Shown here: in pieces, positions 54,740 to 62,615 of the stretch
Position numbering within the stretch: the stretch's first letter is position 1
Layout: every line of letters starts with the position of its first letter
Source: Micromonospora echinofusca
GTDB taxonomy: Bacteria > Actinomycetota > Actinomycetes > Mycobacteriales > Micromonosporaceae
Assembly (NCBI RefSeq): GCF_900091445.1
Contig: NZ_LT607733.1
Coordinates: forward strand, 3,488,501-3,552,500
DNA: 64,000 nt
Direction: 5' to 3'
Translations under genes and position numbers: made by a program
Notes under the pieces: model-generated
What the model saw: only the letters and a program-made list of their open reading frames with translations
Databases searched by the model: none
What the model was told of the DNA's origin: nothing

Positions 54740-55200
54740 TGCGGCCCCGTTCCCACCCGGCAGCGGGACAAACGTGGCGACACGGACGAATCAACACTCG
54801 CCAGCCGGACAGCCGCCTGGCGACCGGGTAGCCGAGGGCGTTGTAGAGCCGCTCGCCCCAGGGGGAGGGTGCGGATCCCCAGCCGGTGAACATGTCGTCG
54901 GCCATCAGCTGCCGCACCACCGTGCCGGCGCGCTCCGGCGGCACGATGCCGCTCCACAGGACAGCCATGACCCCACCGCAGGAAGACCGGCCCGCACCGT
55001 CATCACCCACCGCGGGTGAAACGGCGCGGACCGCTCGCGGCCAAACGGAACGCAGAACCATGGACGTCGATTGCGGGTCCTCAGGGCCGGGAGCCGACAG
55101 CGGCGGACTTGCGACACGCGACTGTGCGGTTGCCGACAGTGACGCCCCCGGCGGCGGCGCACGCTGCTTGCCGACCCGACCCTCGTCACCAGGAGGAAAG
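54740..55200. other. 461-bp region between NDH-2 and the secreted repeat protein
   Basis: It contains the glycosidase remnant at about 54795-54968 (listed) and otherwise the leader of the secreted protein gene. No intact gene is supported between 54969 and 55200. Confidence 0.5.
54795..54968 (-). pseudogene. remnant of an amylo-alpha-1,6-glucosidase / MGH-type glycosidase gene
   Basis: Translation gives VLWSGIVPPERAGTVVRQLMADDMFTGWG, which matches the well-conserved 'LWSGIV..ERA..VA..LMA.DMFSGWGIRTL' stretch of glycogen-debranching/MGH-like glycosidases. The next expected residues IRTL appear only in another frame (RLGIRTLPLGR), and LYNALGYP returns in the first, so at least two frameshifts are present. 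Nothing before or after belongs to the enzyme, which is normally 600-700 aa. This is a deleted, decaying gene fragment. Confidence 0.6.
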
Positions 55201-56286
55201 ATGCGACTCCGTTCGCTCGCCGCCGCCGCGCTGACCGCCGTACTGGCCGCCGGCGCACTCGCCGCGGCTGGCCCGGCCGCGGCGGCCACCGCCGACCGGT
55301 GGGGCTTCGCCTACGTCAAGGACCCGACCGTGCCGGCCTGGACGGTGCTCGACACGACCCGCCAGTGGGGCAGCTGGAAGACCGCCTTTCCCGCCGCCTG
55401 GGCGCAGGGCGCGAAGCTCGCCCCGGGCCGGTTCCAGGTGCGCTTCCCGCAGATCGGCGCCGGGGCGCGGGGGGTGCCGCACGTGACCCCGGTCAACCGC
55501 ACCGGCCACTACTGCGAGGTCGTCCGCTGGTTCTCCTCCGGCGCCGACCAGATCGTCGACGTGCAGTGCCACAAGCCGGGCGGGGACCGCGACGACACCC
55601 CGTTCACCGTCCTGTGGACCACCAGCAGCGGGGTGCTGCCGGCGGGCACCTCCCACGCGTACGTCCAGCAGGCCGGTGGGGCGCTGGTCCAGTCGTACAA
55701 CTCGACGGGGGCGGCCAACGGCATCGGCCCGCTGGGGGTCGGCCAGTGGGCGGTGAAGCTCCCGGGCGTCGGGCTCGCCGGCGCGCTGGCCGGCGACGTG
55801 CAGGTCACCGCCGTGCAGCCGAACGCGGCGCCGCGCCGCTGCAAGATCGGCAGCTGGTCCGCCGCCGGGACCGACGTGGCCGCGACCGTGTCCTGCTTCG
55901 ACCAGGCGGGCGCGCCGGCGGCCACCGACTTCGCCCTGTCCTACCACCGTCGGCGGCCGGTGATCGGCTCGCTCGCCCCGCCGTCGCGCTTCGGCTACCT
56001 GGGCACCGCGGTCGGCGGGCCGACCAACGACAACTCGGTGCTCGGCGTCGGCGCCAACACCGTGGCCGCCATCGCCCCGGCCGGCCGCTACCTGGCGAAG
56101 TTCCCGCAGCTCGGGGTCAGCCAGACGCACGCGCAGGTCGTGGCGCAGGGCGCCGGGTCGAACTACTGCCACCTGACCCAGCCCTGGTCCACCGGCCTCG
56201 ACGTGGAGGTGGACGTGCTCTGCTTCGACAACGCCGGGGTGACCACCCCGCACCGGTTCCTGGCCACCTTCACCTCCCGCGCCTGA
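55201..56286 (+). CDS. secreted protein with three internal repeats of about 105 residues
   Basis: 361 aa. The signal peptide ends at about AAAA-TADRW (residue 30). The mature part is three related repeats (about 33-145, 146-255, 260-361). Each has W/RFGY or HAYV at the start, a G-x-W/R/Y-x-V/A-K/R-F/L-P-x-I/L/V-G strand (FQVRFPQIG, WAVKLPGVG, YLAKFPQLG), a cysteine pair, and a closing strand with D-V-x-V-x-C-F/H. I do not recognise the family; it looks like a beta-rich extracellular protein. The ATG at 55201 follows AGGAGG at 5 nt. It is convergent with the GNAT gene. Confidence 0.75.
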   Translation: MRLRSLAAAALTAVLAAGALAAAGPAAAATADRWGFAYVKDPTVPAWTVLDTTRQWGSWKTAFPAAWAQGAKLAPGRFQVRFPQIGAGARGVPHVTPVNRTGHYCEVVRWFSSGADQIVDVQCHKPGGDRDDTPFTVLWTTSSGVLPAGTSHAYVQQAGGALVQSYNSTGAANGIGPLGVGQWAVKLPGVGLAGALAGDVQVTAVQPNAAPRRCKIGSWSAAGTDVAATVSCFDQAGAPAATDFALSYHRRRPVIGSLAPPSRFGYLGTAVGGPTNDNSVLGVGANTVAAIAPAGRYLAKFPQLGVSQTHAQVVAQGAGSNYCHLTQPWSTGLDVEVDVLCFDNAGVTTPHRFLATFTSRA

Positions 56287-56368
56287 GGCGGCCACGCCGA
56301 CCGGCCGCGCCGGGCCGGCTCACCCGGGGCGGGTGGTTCGACCCACCCGCCCCGGCGGTCGGTGGCGG

Positions 56369-56923
56369 TCACGACGGGCCGCCACCGGCCTGCGTACCGG
56401 CGGGCGCCGGCGCGGTGATCGCCCACCGTTCGTGGTCGCGCCACGCCCCGTCGACGAACAGGTACTCCGGCGAGTAGCCCTCCAGCCGGAAGCCGAGCTT
56501 GCGCGCCACCCGGCGCGACGGCTCGTTGCCCGGCTGGATGTTCGCCTCCAGCCGGTGCAGGCCGAGCGCGTCGAAGGCGTGCCGGAGCACCAGGCCGATG
56601 CCGGCGGAGGCGTGCCCGGTGCCGGTGTAGGGCAGGAAGGCCGCGTAGCCGAGGTACCCGCCGCGCAGCGCGCCCATCAGGATCCCGCTGATGTTCACGT
56701 AGCCGGCGATCGCGCCCGAGTCCCGGTCGCAGATCAGATATCCGGCATGGTCCCGGCGGCGGATCTTGCGCAGGTACGCGGCGTACCGCGCCGGGTCGTC
56801 GGGCGCGGCCAGCCAGGGGTGGTGCAGGTCGCGGCTGCGCCGGGCCGCCGCGACGAACTCTGCCTCGTCGACCGGACGGGGCGGGCGGATGCCGACCGGC
56901 CCCGCCGTACGCAGATATCTCAC
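56369..56923 (-). CDS. GNAT-family N-acetyltransferase, RimJ-like
   Basis: 184 aa. IRPPRPVDEAEFVAAARRSRDLHHPWL is the N-terminal region, GYVNISGILMGALRGGYLGYAAFLPYTGTGHASAGIGLVLRHAFDALGL contains the acetyl-CoA loop, and LHRLEANIQPGNEPSRRVARKLGFRLEGYSPEYLFVDGAWRDHERWAI is typical of RimJ/RimL-type protein or small-molecule acetyltransferases. The GTG at 56923 is chosen where family similarity begins. The longer frame upstream overlaps the SnoaL gene and is not coding. Confidence 0.86.
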   Translation of the reverse strand: MRYLRTAGPVGIRPPRPVDEAEFVAAARRSRDLHHPWLAAPDDPARYAAYLRKIRRRDHAGYLICDRDSGAIAGYVNISGILMGALRGGYLGYAAFLPYTGTGHASAGIGLVLRHAFDALGLHRLEANIQPGNEPSRRVARKLGFRLEGYSPEYLFVDGAWRDHERWAITAPAPAGTQAGGGPS

Positions 56924-56985
56924 GGCGAACCACTGTCGCGGCGGTCGCCGCCGTTGTCCAGCGCGTCGCGGGCGCGACCCGGCAC

Positions 56986-57381
56986 TCACGGTCGCGCGGG
57001 CGGGTCCGCCTCGCCGTCGACCGGCTCCAGCGTGTAGTGGATGGTCTGGGCGACGATCCAGCCCTGCTCGATGAGGAACGAGTCCGCCCCGTCGCAGACC
57101 CGTACGCCCTCGATCTGGGCCGTCCACTCCAGGAACGCCATCCGGCCCTCGACCATCCGGTTCGTGTACACGTACCGGGCGCCGGGCAGCTCGTCCTCCA
57201 GCCACCGGGCCAGCTCGCGGACCCCCTCGCGCCCGCGGAACACGCCCCGGCGTTCCAGGACCACGCACGACGGCGACACGTTGCGCGCCAGGTCCTCCGC
57301 GAACCGGTGCTCGGCGGCCAGCCGCAGGTGGTCCTCGAACACCTCCCGCGCCGACCGCGCCCGCAGGGCCTCGTCCGTCAC
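56986..57381 (-). CDS. SnoaL/NTF2-like protein
   Basis: A 131-aa NTF2-fold protein: EVFEDHLRLAAEHRFAEDLARNVSPSCVVLERRGVFRGREGVRELARWLEDELPG, then VEGRMAFLEWTAQIEGVRVCDGADSFLIEQGWIVAQTIHYTLEP. Polyketide-cyclase-like and stress-related members exist; the function is unknown. The GTG at 57381 has GGAGG 4 nt upstream. It lies between the DUF6510 gene and the GNAT gene on the same strand (50 bp and 62 bp gaps). Confidence 0.8.
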   Translation of the reverse strand: MTDEALRARSAREVFEDHLRLAAEHRFAEDLARNVSPSCVVLERRGVFRGREGVRELARWLEDELPGARYVYTNRMVEGRMAFLEWTAQIEGVRVCDGADSFLIEQGWIVAQTIHYTLEPVDGEADPPARP

Positions 57382-57431
57382 GTCGCCTCCGTCCGGTCCG
57401 GGAGCCGGTGCCACGTCCTCCTCCCCCGCCC

Positions 57432-57725
57432 TCACAGCGGGCCCGGGTACGGCTGCTCGGCGGGCATCGGCACCCGCAGGAAGGTGGCCCCGCGCAGGTC
57501 CAGCCAGGCGTACTCGGGCGAGCGGACCAGCCGCAGCATCACCTCGGCGCAGTTCGGGCAGCGGGCGACGAGGCCGGGCGCGTGCGGGTAGACCCGCAGG
57601 CCGGCCAGCGGGCCGAGCATGCCGCAGTGCGCGCACCGCCCGGCGGCGGTGCTCAGGTCGACGGCGAACAGCTCCCGCAGCGGGCCGTCCAGCATGTTGC
57701 CGTCCAGGTACGACGTGTCGGTCAT
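57432..57725 (-). CDS. DUF6510-like zinc-ribbon protein
   Basis: 97 aa with two Cys-x2-Cys pairs, CAHCG (about 31-35) and CPNC (about 56-59), forming a likely zinc ribbon. It ends with LDLRGATFLRVPMP. It resembles the DUF6510 family, from memory. It lies 20 bp after the flavin reductase gene and completes a three-gene unit with the sulfite-oxidase-like gene. GAGGAAC precedes the ATG. Confidence 0.75.
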   Translation of the reverse strand: MTDTSYLDGNMLDGPLRELFAVDLSTAAGRCAHCGMLGPLAGLRVYPHAPGLVARCPNCAEVMLRLVRSPEYAWLDLRGATFLRVPMPAEQPYPGPL

Positions 57726-57745
57726 CGGGCGTTCCTCCTCGACGC

Positions 57746-58480
57746 TCAGCCGGTGGGGCCGAACCGTTCGGTCTTCACCCGGCGGCTCTGGTGGCCCAGC
57801 CCGACGAGCAGGTCCGCCGCCGTCTCCACGAACCCGGTCGGGCCGCAGACGTAGCAGAGAGGTTCCAGCTCCGGCGGCCAGCCGTGGCTGTCGACGTCGG
57901 CCAGCCCGATCCGGTGCGGCTCGCCCCGCCAGCCCTGCGGGGCCTCGCGGGTGTACACGTGGGCGACGTCCAGGCCCGGGTCGTCGCGGACCCGGCGGCG
58001 CAGCTCGTCGGCGTAGATCACGTCGGCCGGGGTGCGCACCGAGTAGATCAGCCGGAACGGCACCCGGCTGCCGGTGGCGCGGCGGGCGCGGACCATCGCC
58101 ATCAGCGGCACGACACCCGACCCGCCGGCCACCAGCAGCACCGGTGCGGTTTCCTCCGGATGCCAGACGAACCAGCCGCCGACCGGGCCGCGCACCTCCA
58201 CCGGGTCGCCCTCGGCGTAGACGTCGATCAGGTACGGCGACACCTCGCCGTCGGGCACCCGCTGCACGGTCAGCGCGATCCGGTCGGCCTCGGCCGGGCC
58301 GGCCAGCGAGTACGACCGGGCCGCCTGGTAGCCGTCGGGGGCGGTCAGCCGCACGTCGACGTGCTGCCCGGGCAGGTGCCCCGGCCAGCCGGGCACCTCC
58401 AGCACCAGGGTGTGCGCGGTCGGCGTCTCGACCCGGCGCTCGCACAGCCGGGCCACCCGCCAGCGCAGCGGGGCGCTCAA
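57746..58480 (-). CDS. FAD/NAD(P)-binding ferredoxin-reductase-type oxidoreductase
   Basis: 244 aa. An FAD-binding barrel (PGQHVDVRLTAPDGYQAARSYSLAGP, with the R-x-Y-S flavin motif) is followed by an NAD(P)-binding domain (VLLVAGGSGVVPLMAMVRARR; LCYVCGPTGFVETAADLL). There is no iron-sulfur domain. It probably passes electrons from NAD(P)H to the co-encoded molybdopterin enzyme. The TTG start overlaps the upstream stop (TTGA), so translation is coupled. Confidence 0.86.
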   Translation of the reverse strand: MSAPLRWRVARLCERRVETPTAHTLVLEVPGWPGHLPGQHVDVRLTAPDGYQAARSYSLAGPAEADRIALTVQRVPDGEVSPYLIDVYAEGDPVEVRGPVGGWFVWHPEETAPVLLVAGGSGVVPLMAMVRARRATGSRVPFRLIYSVRTPADVIYADELRRRVRDDPGLDVAHVYTREAPQGWRGEPHRIGLADVDSHGWPPELEPLCYVCGPTGFVETAADLLVGLGHQSRRVKTERFGPTG

Positions 58481-59076
58481 TCGCCCTGGTACCGCTGCTC
58501 ACGCCACGGGTCCCCGTAGTCGTGGTAGCCGGCGGTCTCCCAGAATCCGGGCTGGTCCTGCACGCTGAGCCGGATGCCGCGCACCCACTTGGCGGACTTC
58601 CAGAAGTAGAGGTGCGGCACGAGCAGCCGGGCCGGGCCGCCGTGCTCGGCCGGCAGCGGGCCGCCGTCGTAGCGGTGCGCGATCCAGGCCCGCCCGCCGC
58701 GCAGGTCGTCCAGCGGCAGGTTGGTGGTGTAGCCGCCGTACGAGTGGGCCTGCGCGTACCGGGCGCCGGTGTCGACACCCTCCAGCAGCGTGTCCAGGGA
58801 GACCCCCTGCCAGCCCGTGTCCCGTTTCGACCAGCGGGTCACGCAGTGGATGTCGACCGTCGCGGTCTCCTGGGGCAGCGCCATCAGCTCGTCCCAGCTC
58901 CAGCGGAACTCGGCGCCGGACTCGGTGGAGATGACGAACTCCCAGGTCTCCAGCGGCACCCTCGGCGTCGGGCCGGCGGAGAGCACCGGGAAGTCCTGCG
59001 TCAGGTACTGCCCGGGCGGCAGGGCCGGCTCCGCTGAGCGGGGCCGGCCCTGGAAGCCCGGTGACACGATTCCCAC
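58477..59076 (-). CDS. sulfite oxidase-like molybdopterin oxidoreductase
   Basis: 199 aa, only the molybdopterin domain of the sulfite oxidase superfamily. The molybdenum-ligand Cys lies in VDIHCVTRWSKRDTGWQGVSLDTLL, with YTTNLPLDDLRGGRAWIAHRYDGGPLPAEHGGPARLLVPHLYFWKSAKWVRGIRL, typical of the MsrP/YedY-like actinobacterial branch. There is no Tat signal, heme domain or dimerisation domain, so it should be cytoplasmic. The downstream flavin reductase is the likely electron partner. The GTG at 59076 is used. Confidence 0.86.
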   Translation of the reverse strand: MGIVSPGFQGRPRSAEPALPPGQYLTQDFPVLSAGPTPRVPLETWEFVISTESGAEFRWSWDELMALPQETATVDIHCVTRWSKRDTGWQGVSLDTLLEGVDTGARYAQAHSYGGYTTNLPLDDLRGGRAWIAHRYDGGPLPAEHGGPARLLVPHLYFWKSAKWVRGIRLSVQDQPGFWETAGYHDYGDPWREQRYQGD

Positions 59077-59147
59077 CCGTCAGTCGTACCACCCGGGGTG
59101 GGTGGCACGGCGCGGTCGGACGGATCCGCACCGCGACGGGTGACGCC

Positions 59148-60167
59148 TCAGCGCCGCTCGACCACGATCTCCTTCTCGCCCCCGCCGGCCTTGCTGGTGG
59201 CCCGCAGGCTGGTGAGGGTGACGATCACCAGTACGCCGATGATCACGCCCAGGGAGGCGAGGGTCGGGATCTCCGGCACGCCCGGCCAGATGCCGTGCGC
59301 CCAGTGCAGGCCGAGCTTGACGCCGATGAACGCCAGGATGATCGCCAGGCCGTAGCTGAGGTGCACCAGCCGGCTGAGCGCGGCGTGCAGCACGAAGTAG
59401 AGCGCCCGCAGCCCCAGCAGGGCGAACGCGTTGGTGGCGAAGACCAGGTACGGGTCCTCGGTGATGCCGTAGACGGCGGGCACCGAGTCGACGGCGAAGA
59501 CGATGTCCGTGGCGAGCAGCGCCGTCACGACGAGGGCGAACGGGGTGAGCGTACGCCGGCCGGCGATCCGCACGACCATCCTCGGACCGTGGTAGTCCTC
59601 GGTGACCGGCATGAACTTGCGCAGCAGCCGCACCGAACGCATCTTGCTGATGTCGACTTCCTGCTCGTGCCCGGTGACGGCGTCGCGCAGCAGCTTCGCC
59701 GCTGTGAGCAGCAGGATGATCGCGAAGAGCAGGAAGGCGAAGTCCAGGGTCTGCAGGGCCGCCGCGCCGATGGCGATGAACACCGCGCGCAGCAGGAGCG
59801 CGCCGGTGATGCCGTAGAGCAGGGCCCGCTGGGCCAGCTCGGCCGGCACCGCGAACGCGGCCAGCAGCAGCATGAAGACGAAGAGGTTGTCGACCGAGAG
59901 GGACTTCTCCACCAGGTAACCGGTGAGGTACTCCACGCCCTGGTTGGAGCCGAAACGGGACCAGATCCAGGCGCCGAAGGCCAGCGGCAGGGCGATGTAG
60001 AAGGCGGACCAGCCCAGCGCCTCCCGCATCGACACCTCGTGCGGTTTACGGGTGACCAGGAAGTCCAGCACGAGCAGGGCGACCACGGCAGCGATGGTGA
60101 TGCCCCACAGCGTGGGGGTACCCACCGATTGGAGACCGGTGGCGGCAAGATACGGCGAATCGGACAT
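59148..60167 (-). CDS. TerC/Alx family membrane protein (manganese exporter type)
   Basis: 339 aa with about nine membrane helices. Family hallmarks are LVEKSLSVDNLFVFMLLLAAF and LLATDIVFAVDSVPAVYGITEDPYLVFATNAFALLGLRALYF, both with the intramembrane Asp/Asn residues proposed to bind metal. TerC/Alx proteins export Mn2+ or support metalation of exported proteins. A yybP-ykoY manganese riboswitch precedes the gene, which supports a manganese role. The ATG at 60167 follows GAGGAGG, part of which can be masked by a hairpin. Confidence 0.93.
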   Translation of the reverse strand: MSDSPYLAATGLQSVGTPTLWGITIAAVVALLVLDFLVTRKPHEVSMREALGWSAFYIALPLAFGAWIWSRFGSNQGVEYLTGYLVEKSLSVDNLFVFMLLLAAFAVPAELAQRALLYGITGALLLRAVFIAIGAAALQTLDFAFLLFAIILLLTAAKLLRDAVTGHEQEVDISKMRSVRLLRKFMPVTEDYHGPRMVVRIAGRRTLTPFALVVTALLATDIVFAVDSVPAVYGITEDPYLVFATNAFALLGLRALYFVLHAALSRLVHLSYGLAIILAFIGVKLGLHWAHGIWPGVPEIPTLASLGVIIGVLVIVTLTSLRATSKAGGGEKEIVVERR

Positions 60168-60171
60168 GGAG

Positions 60172-60200
60172 CCTCCTCGAACACCCTGTCATGTTCGAGG
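60172..60200 (-). promoter_or_regulatory. Shine-Dalgarno-masking hairpin of the terC leader
   Basis: In the transcript CCTCGAACA (60200-60192) is the exact complement of TGTTCGAGG (60183-60175), with an 8-nt loop. The right arm overlaps the ribosome site GAGGAGG (60178-60172), and the left arm begins with the CCTCG that closes riboswitch helix P1. The two pairings are mutually exclusive. Confidence 0.7.
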
Positions 60201-60292
60201 TCTCCTTCACCCACTTTTCGTGGGCAGCCACCCGAGGCGTGCTCCGGGCACGCCGTACTGACCGGGATGGCTCGTGGGAAGTACTCCCCTCG
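60196..60292 (-). ncRNA. yybP-ykoY manganese riboswitch
   Basis: In the terC leader the transcript reads CGAGG-GGAGUA at the 5' side and GGAGA-CCUCG at the 3' side: the P1 helix with the conserved GGGGAGUA loop of the yybP-ykoY (Mn2+) class. GC-rich paired segments lie between (GCCAUCCCGG...CGGGUGGC). TerC-type genes are a standard target. P1 closure would free the Shine-Dalgarno, so Mn2+ should switch expression on. Confidence 0.82.
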
Positions 60293-60381
60293 TCGCGACA
60301 AGGTTAGGGCAGGCCCGTGGGCTCGGCAAACGGGGCACGCCAGATCACACCCGCGACCTGTGACGCGGGCTGCGTCCCAGC

Positions 60382-61371
60382 TCAGCGGGCGGTTACGGCG
60401 GCGAGCACGGCCGCCACGTCGAGGTCGGCCATGCACGCGGGGCCGGCCGCGTCGAGCGGGCAGCGCGCCTCCCACCAGCAGGGCTGCTCGGTGATGGCGG
60501 TGGGACGCCGGTACGCACACCCGGGCAGGCCCTGCAGGTCGGTGCCGCCCATGCCGTACCGCCGGGCGTCGGTGGGGCCGAACAGCGCCACCGTCGCGGC
60601 GCCGGCCGCGGCGGCCAGGCGCACCGGCCCGGTGTCCGGCCCGACCACCACCCCGCCGCGCCGCCCCACCGCGGCGAACTGCCCGGCGAGGGTCGGCAGG
60701 TCGGCCCGGGGAAGCGGCACCCCGAGCGGCGCGGCGGGATCGACCGGGCCGACGGTGAGCACCGGGTGCCCGCCCCGGGTCAGGGCGCGGGCCAGCCCTC
60801 GCCAGTGCCCCCGCGGCCAGCGCTTGACCGCCATTCCGGCATCGGTGACGAGCACCACCGGCGGCGCCAGCGGCTCCCCCACCAGCCGGGCCACGGCGCG
60901 CTCCCCCGCCCGCCGGGCCGCACCGTCCAGGTACACCCGGGGCCGCGCGCTCCGGTCGGCCGCGCCGAGCAGCCCCTCGGCGCGGAGGACCTCCAGGTAG
61001 CGGTCGCCGACCGGCTGCTGCGGCGGCGGGTCGCGCCACAGGTTCGTCACGGCCCGCCCGGCGCCGGCCTCCAGCAGGTCGGGGATGCCGTCGTAGCGGG
61101 TGGTGCTGACCGCGAGGTCGGGTCGGGTGGCCGCGAGGGCCGCGACGACCGCCTCCCGCTCGGCGCCGGCCCGGCCGTGCAGGGGTGTGCGCACCTCGGC
61201 GACCGCCGGGTCGGTGCGCACCAGGTCCGCCCCGGGGTCGTGGGTGAGCAGCCGCAGCCGCGCGCCCGGGTTGCGGCGGGCCAGCCCGTGCACCGCCGGC
61301 AGCAGCATCAGCAGGTCGCCGATCCCGCCGAGCAGGTCGACCACCAGGATGTCCGCGTACCGCTCAGGCAT
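60382..61371 (-). CDS. glycosyltransferase family 9 (heptosyltransferase-like)
   Basis: 329 aa, GT-B fold: LVVDLLGGIGDLLMLLPAVHGLARRNPGARLRLLTHD at the start and GVVVGPDTGPVRLAAAAGAATVALFGPTD near the end are the GT9 signature. The C-terminal tail has a cysteine cluster (PGCAYRR, QPCWWEARCPL, GPACM), as in several GT9 members. GT9 enzymes add heptose-like sugars; in actinobacteria the acceptor is unknown. Its ATG overlaps the upstream glycosyltransferase stop by 8 bp, forming a two-gene operon for a glycan or glycoside. Confidence 0.88.
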   Translation of the reverse strand: MPERYADILVVDLLGGIGDLLMLLPAVHGLARRNPGARLRLLTHDPGADLVRTDPAVAEVRTPLHGRAGAEREAVVAALAATRPDLAVSTTRYDGIPDLLEAGAGRAVTNLWRDPPPQQPVGDRYLEVLRAEGLLGAADRSARPRVYLDGAARRAGERAVARLVGEPLAPPVVLVTDAGMAVKRWPRGHWRGLARALTRGGHPVLTVGPVDPAAPLGVPLPRADLPTLAGQFAAVGRRGGVVVGPDTGPVRLAAAAGAATVALFGPTDARRYGMGGTDLQGLPGCAYRRPTAITEQPCWWEARCPLDAAGPACMADLDVAAVLAAVTAR

Positions 61372-62542
61372 CCGCGCGGCCCAGGGCCCGGGCGTAGAGG
61401 TCGCGGTGCGCGGCGGCCACCCTCGGCCAGGAGTACGCGGCGGCGAAGGCCCGCCCGCGCTCGGCGAGCCGGCGGCGCAGCACCGGGTCGGCGAGCAGCC
61501 TGCCGACGGTACGTACGATCGCGGCGCTGTCCCGGCGGGCCCCGATCACCGCGACCGCCCCGCTGCGGTGCGGCCCGTCGTCGCCGGCGTCGGACCCCGT
61601 CACCGCGGTCGGTACGCCGTGCGCGAGCGCGGCGAGCAGTGCGCCGCTCTTCGTGCTCACCCCCGTGGTGAACGGCAGCACCGCGACGTCGGCGGCGTGC
61701 AGCGCGGCGGAGACCCGCTCGGCGGGCAGGTGCCCGGTGAACGTCACCGCGTCGGCCACCCCGCAGCGGTCGGCCAGCCCGGTCAACTCGGCGCGGAACG
61801 CCTGCGCCTCCCGCTCGGGCAGCGCCTGCGAGGTGAACCCGCCGACCACCAGCAGCCGCAGGTCGGGGTGGTCGCGCCGCAGCTCGGGCAGGGCCTCGAT
61901 GAGGTACCGCAACCCCTTCACGGGGTGCACGAAGCCGAAGAAGGCCAGCAGCGGCGCGCCCTCGGACAGGCCCAGCTCCACCCGCATGCGGGACCCCGCC
62001 GTCGCCGCCCCCACGTGGTCGACGACGTTCGGGGCGATCGGGATGTGGATGGCCGCCCGGCCGGTACGGGCGCGCACCACGGCCCGGTGGCCGGGGTTCG
62101 TGACGATCACGGCCGCGCTGGCCGGCACCAGCCGGCCGGACTCCCGATCCCAGCAGCGGATCCGCTCCACCGCCGACCAGAGCCGTCCCGGCAGCCAGCC
62201 GGGGCAGGCCCACCAGCCGTACTCGTGCAGGGTGGTGACCAGCGGCACCCGCCGGGGCAGCCGCCACGGCAGCAGCCCGGGCTGCCCCGAGAACCGGTAC
62301 GCCGACGGGGCGAACTGCACGTGCACCACGTCGGGGGTCAGCTCTCGCACCCGGCGGGCGGCCCGGCCGGTGGCGGCCCGCCAGCGTCCCCGGTCGCCGT
62401 CGGGGCGCACCGGCACCGGGGTCACCTCGACGCCGACGCCGTCGAGCGCCTCGACCAGGTGCGTCACGTAGTCGCTGACGCCGTCGGCGTCGGGGCGACC
62501 GGGACCGTGCAGCATGGCCACCCTGATCCGGTCGTCGACCAC
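61364..62542 (-). CDS. glycosyltransferase family 4
   Basis: About 392 aa, GT-B fold. RIRVAMLHGPGRPDADGVSDYVTHLVEALDGVGVEV is the N-terminal acceptor domain. LLAFFGFVHPVKGLRYLIEALPELRRDHPDLRLLVVGGF and DVAVLPFTTGVSTKSGALLAALAHGVPTAVTG belong to the donor-binding domain. No signal or membrane segment. The GTG at 62542 has GGAGG 4 nt upstream; GTG 62554 is the longer alternative. It overlaps the GT9 gene, so both act in one pathway, and is divergent from the racemase gene. Confidence 0.86.
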   Translation of the reverse strand: MVDDRIRVAMLHGPGRPDADGVSDYVTHLVEALDGVGVEVTPVPVRPDGDRGRWRAATGRAARRVRELTPDVVHVQFAPSAYRFSGQPGLLPWRLPRRVPLVTTLHEYGWWACPGWLPGRLWSAVERIRCWDRESGRLVPASAAVIVTNPGHRAVVRARTGRAAIHIPIAPNVVDHVGAATAGSRMRVELGLSEGAPLLAFFGFVHPVKGLRYLIEALPELRRDHPDLRLLVVGGFTSQALPEREAQAFRAELTGLADRCGVADAVTFTGHLPAERVSAALHAADVAVLPFTTGVSTKSGALLAALAHGVPTAVTGSDAGDDGPHRSGAVAVIGARRDSAAIVRTVGRLLADPVLRRRLAERGRAFAAAYSWPRVAAAHRDLYARALGRADA

Positions 62543-62603
62543 GCCACCTCCCACGTCTCGACGGGCGGGTTCCCGACCCCTTACGGGGCAAACGCGCCTC
62601 GCC

Positions 62604-62609
62604 TATGGT
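62604..62609 (+). promoter_or_regulatory. TATGGT -10 box of a probably leaderless racemase gene
   Basis: TATGGT ends exactly 6 nt before the ATG at 62616; no Shine-Dalgarno is present. Confidence 0.5.
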
Positions 62610-62615
62610 GTGCCG

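Noticed and set aside
60046..60231. Short open frame covering the terC leader
   Set aside because: It overlaps the riboswitch and the terC start in another frame, with no ribosome site of its own.
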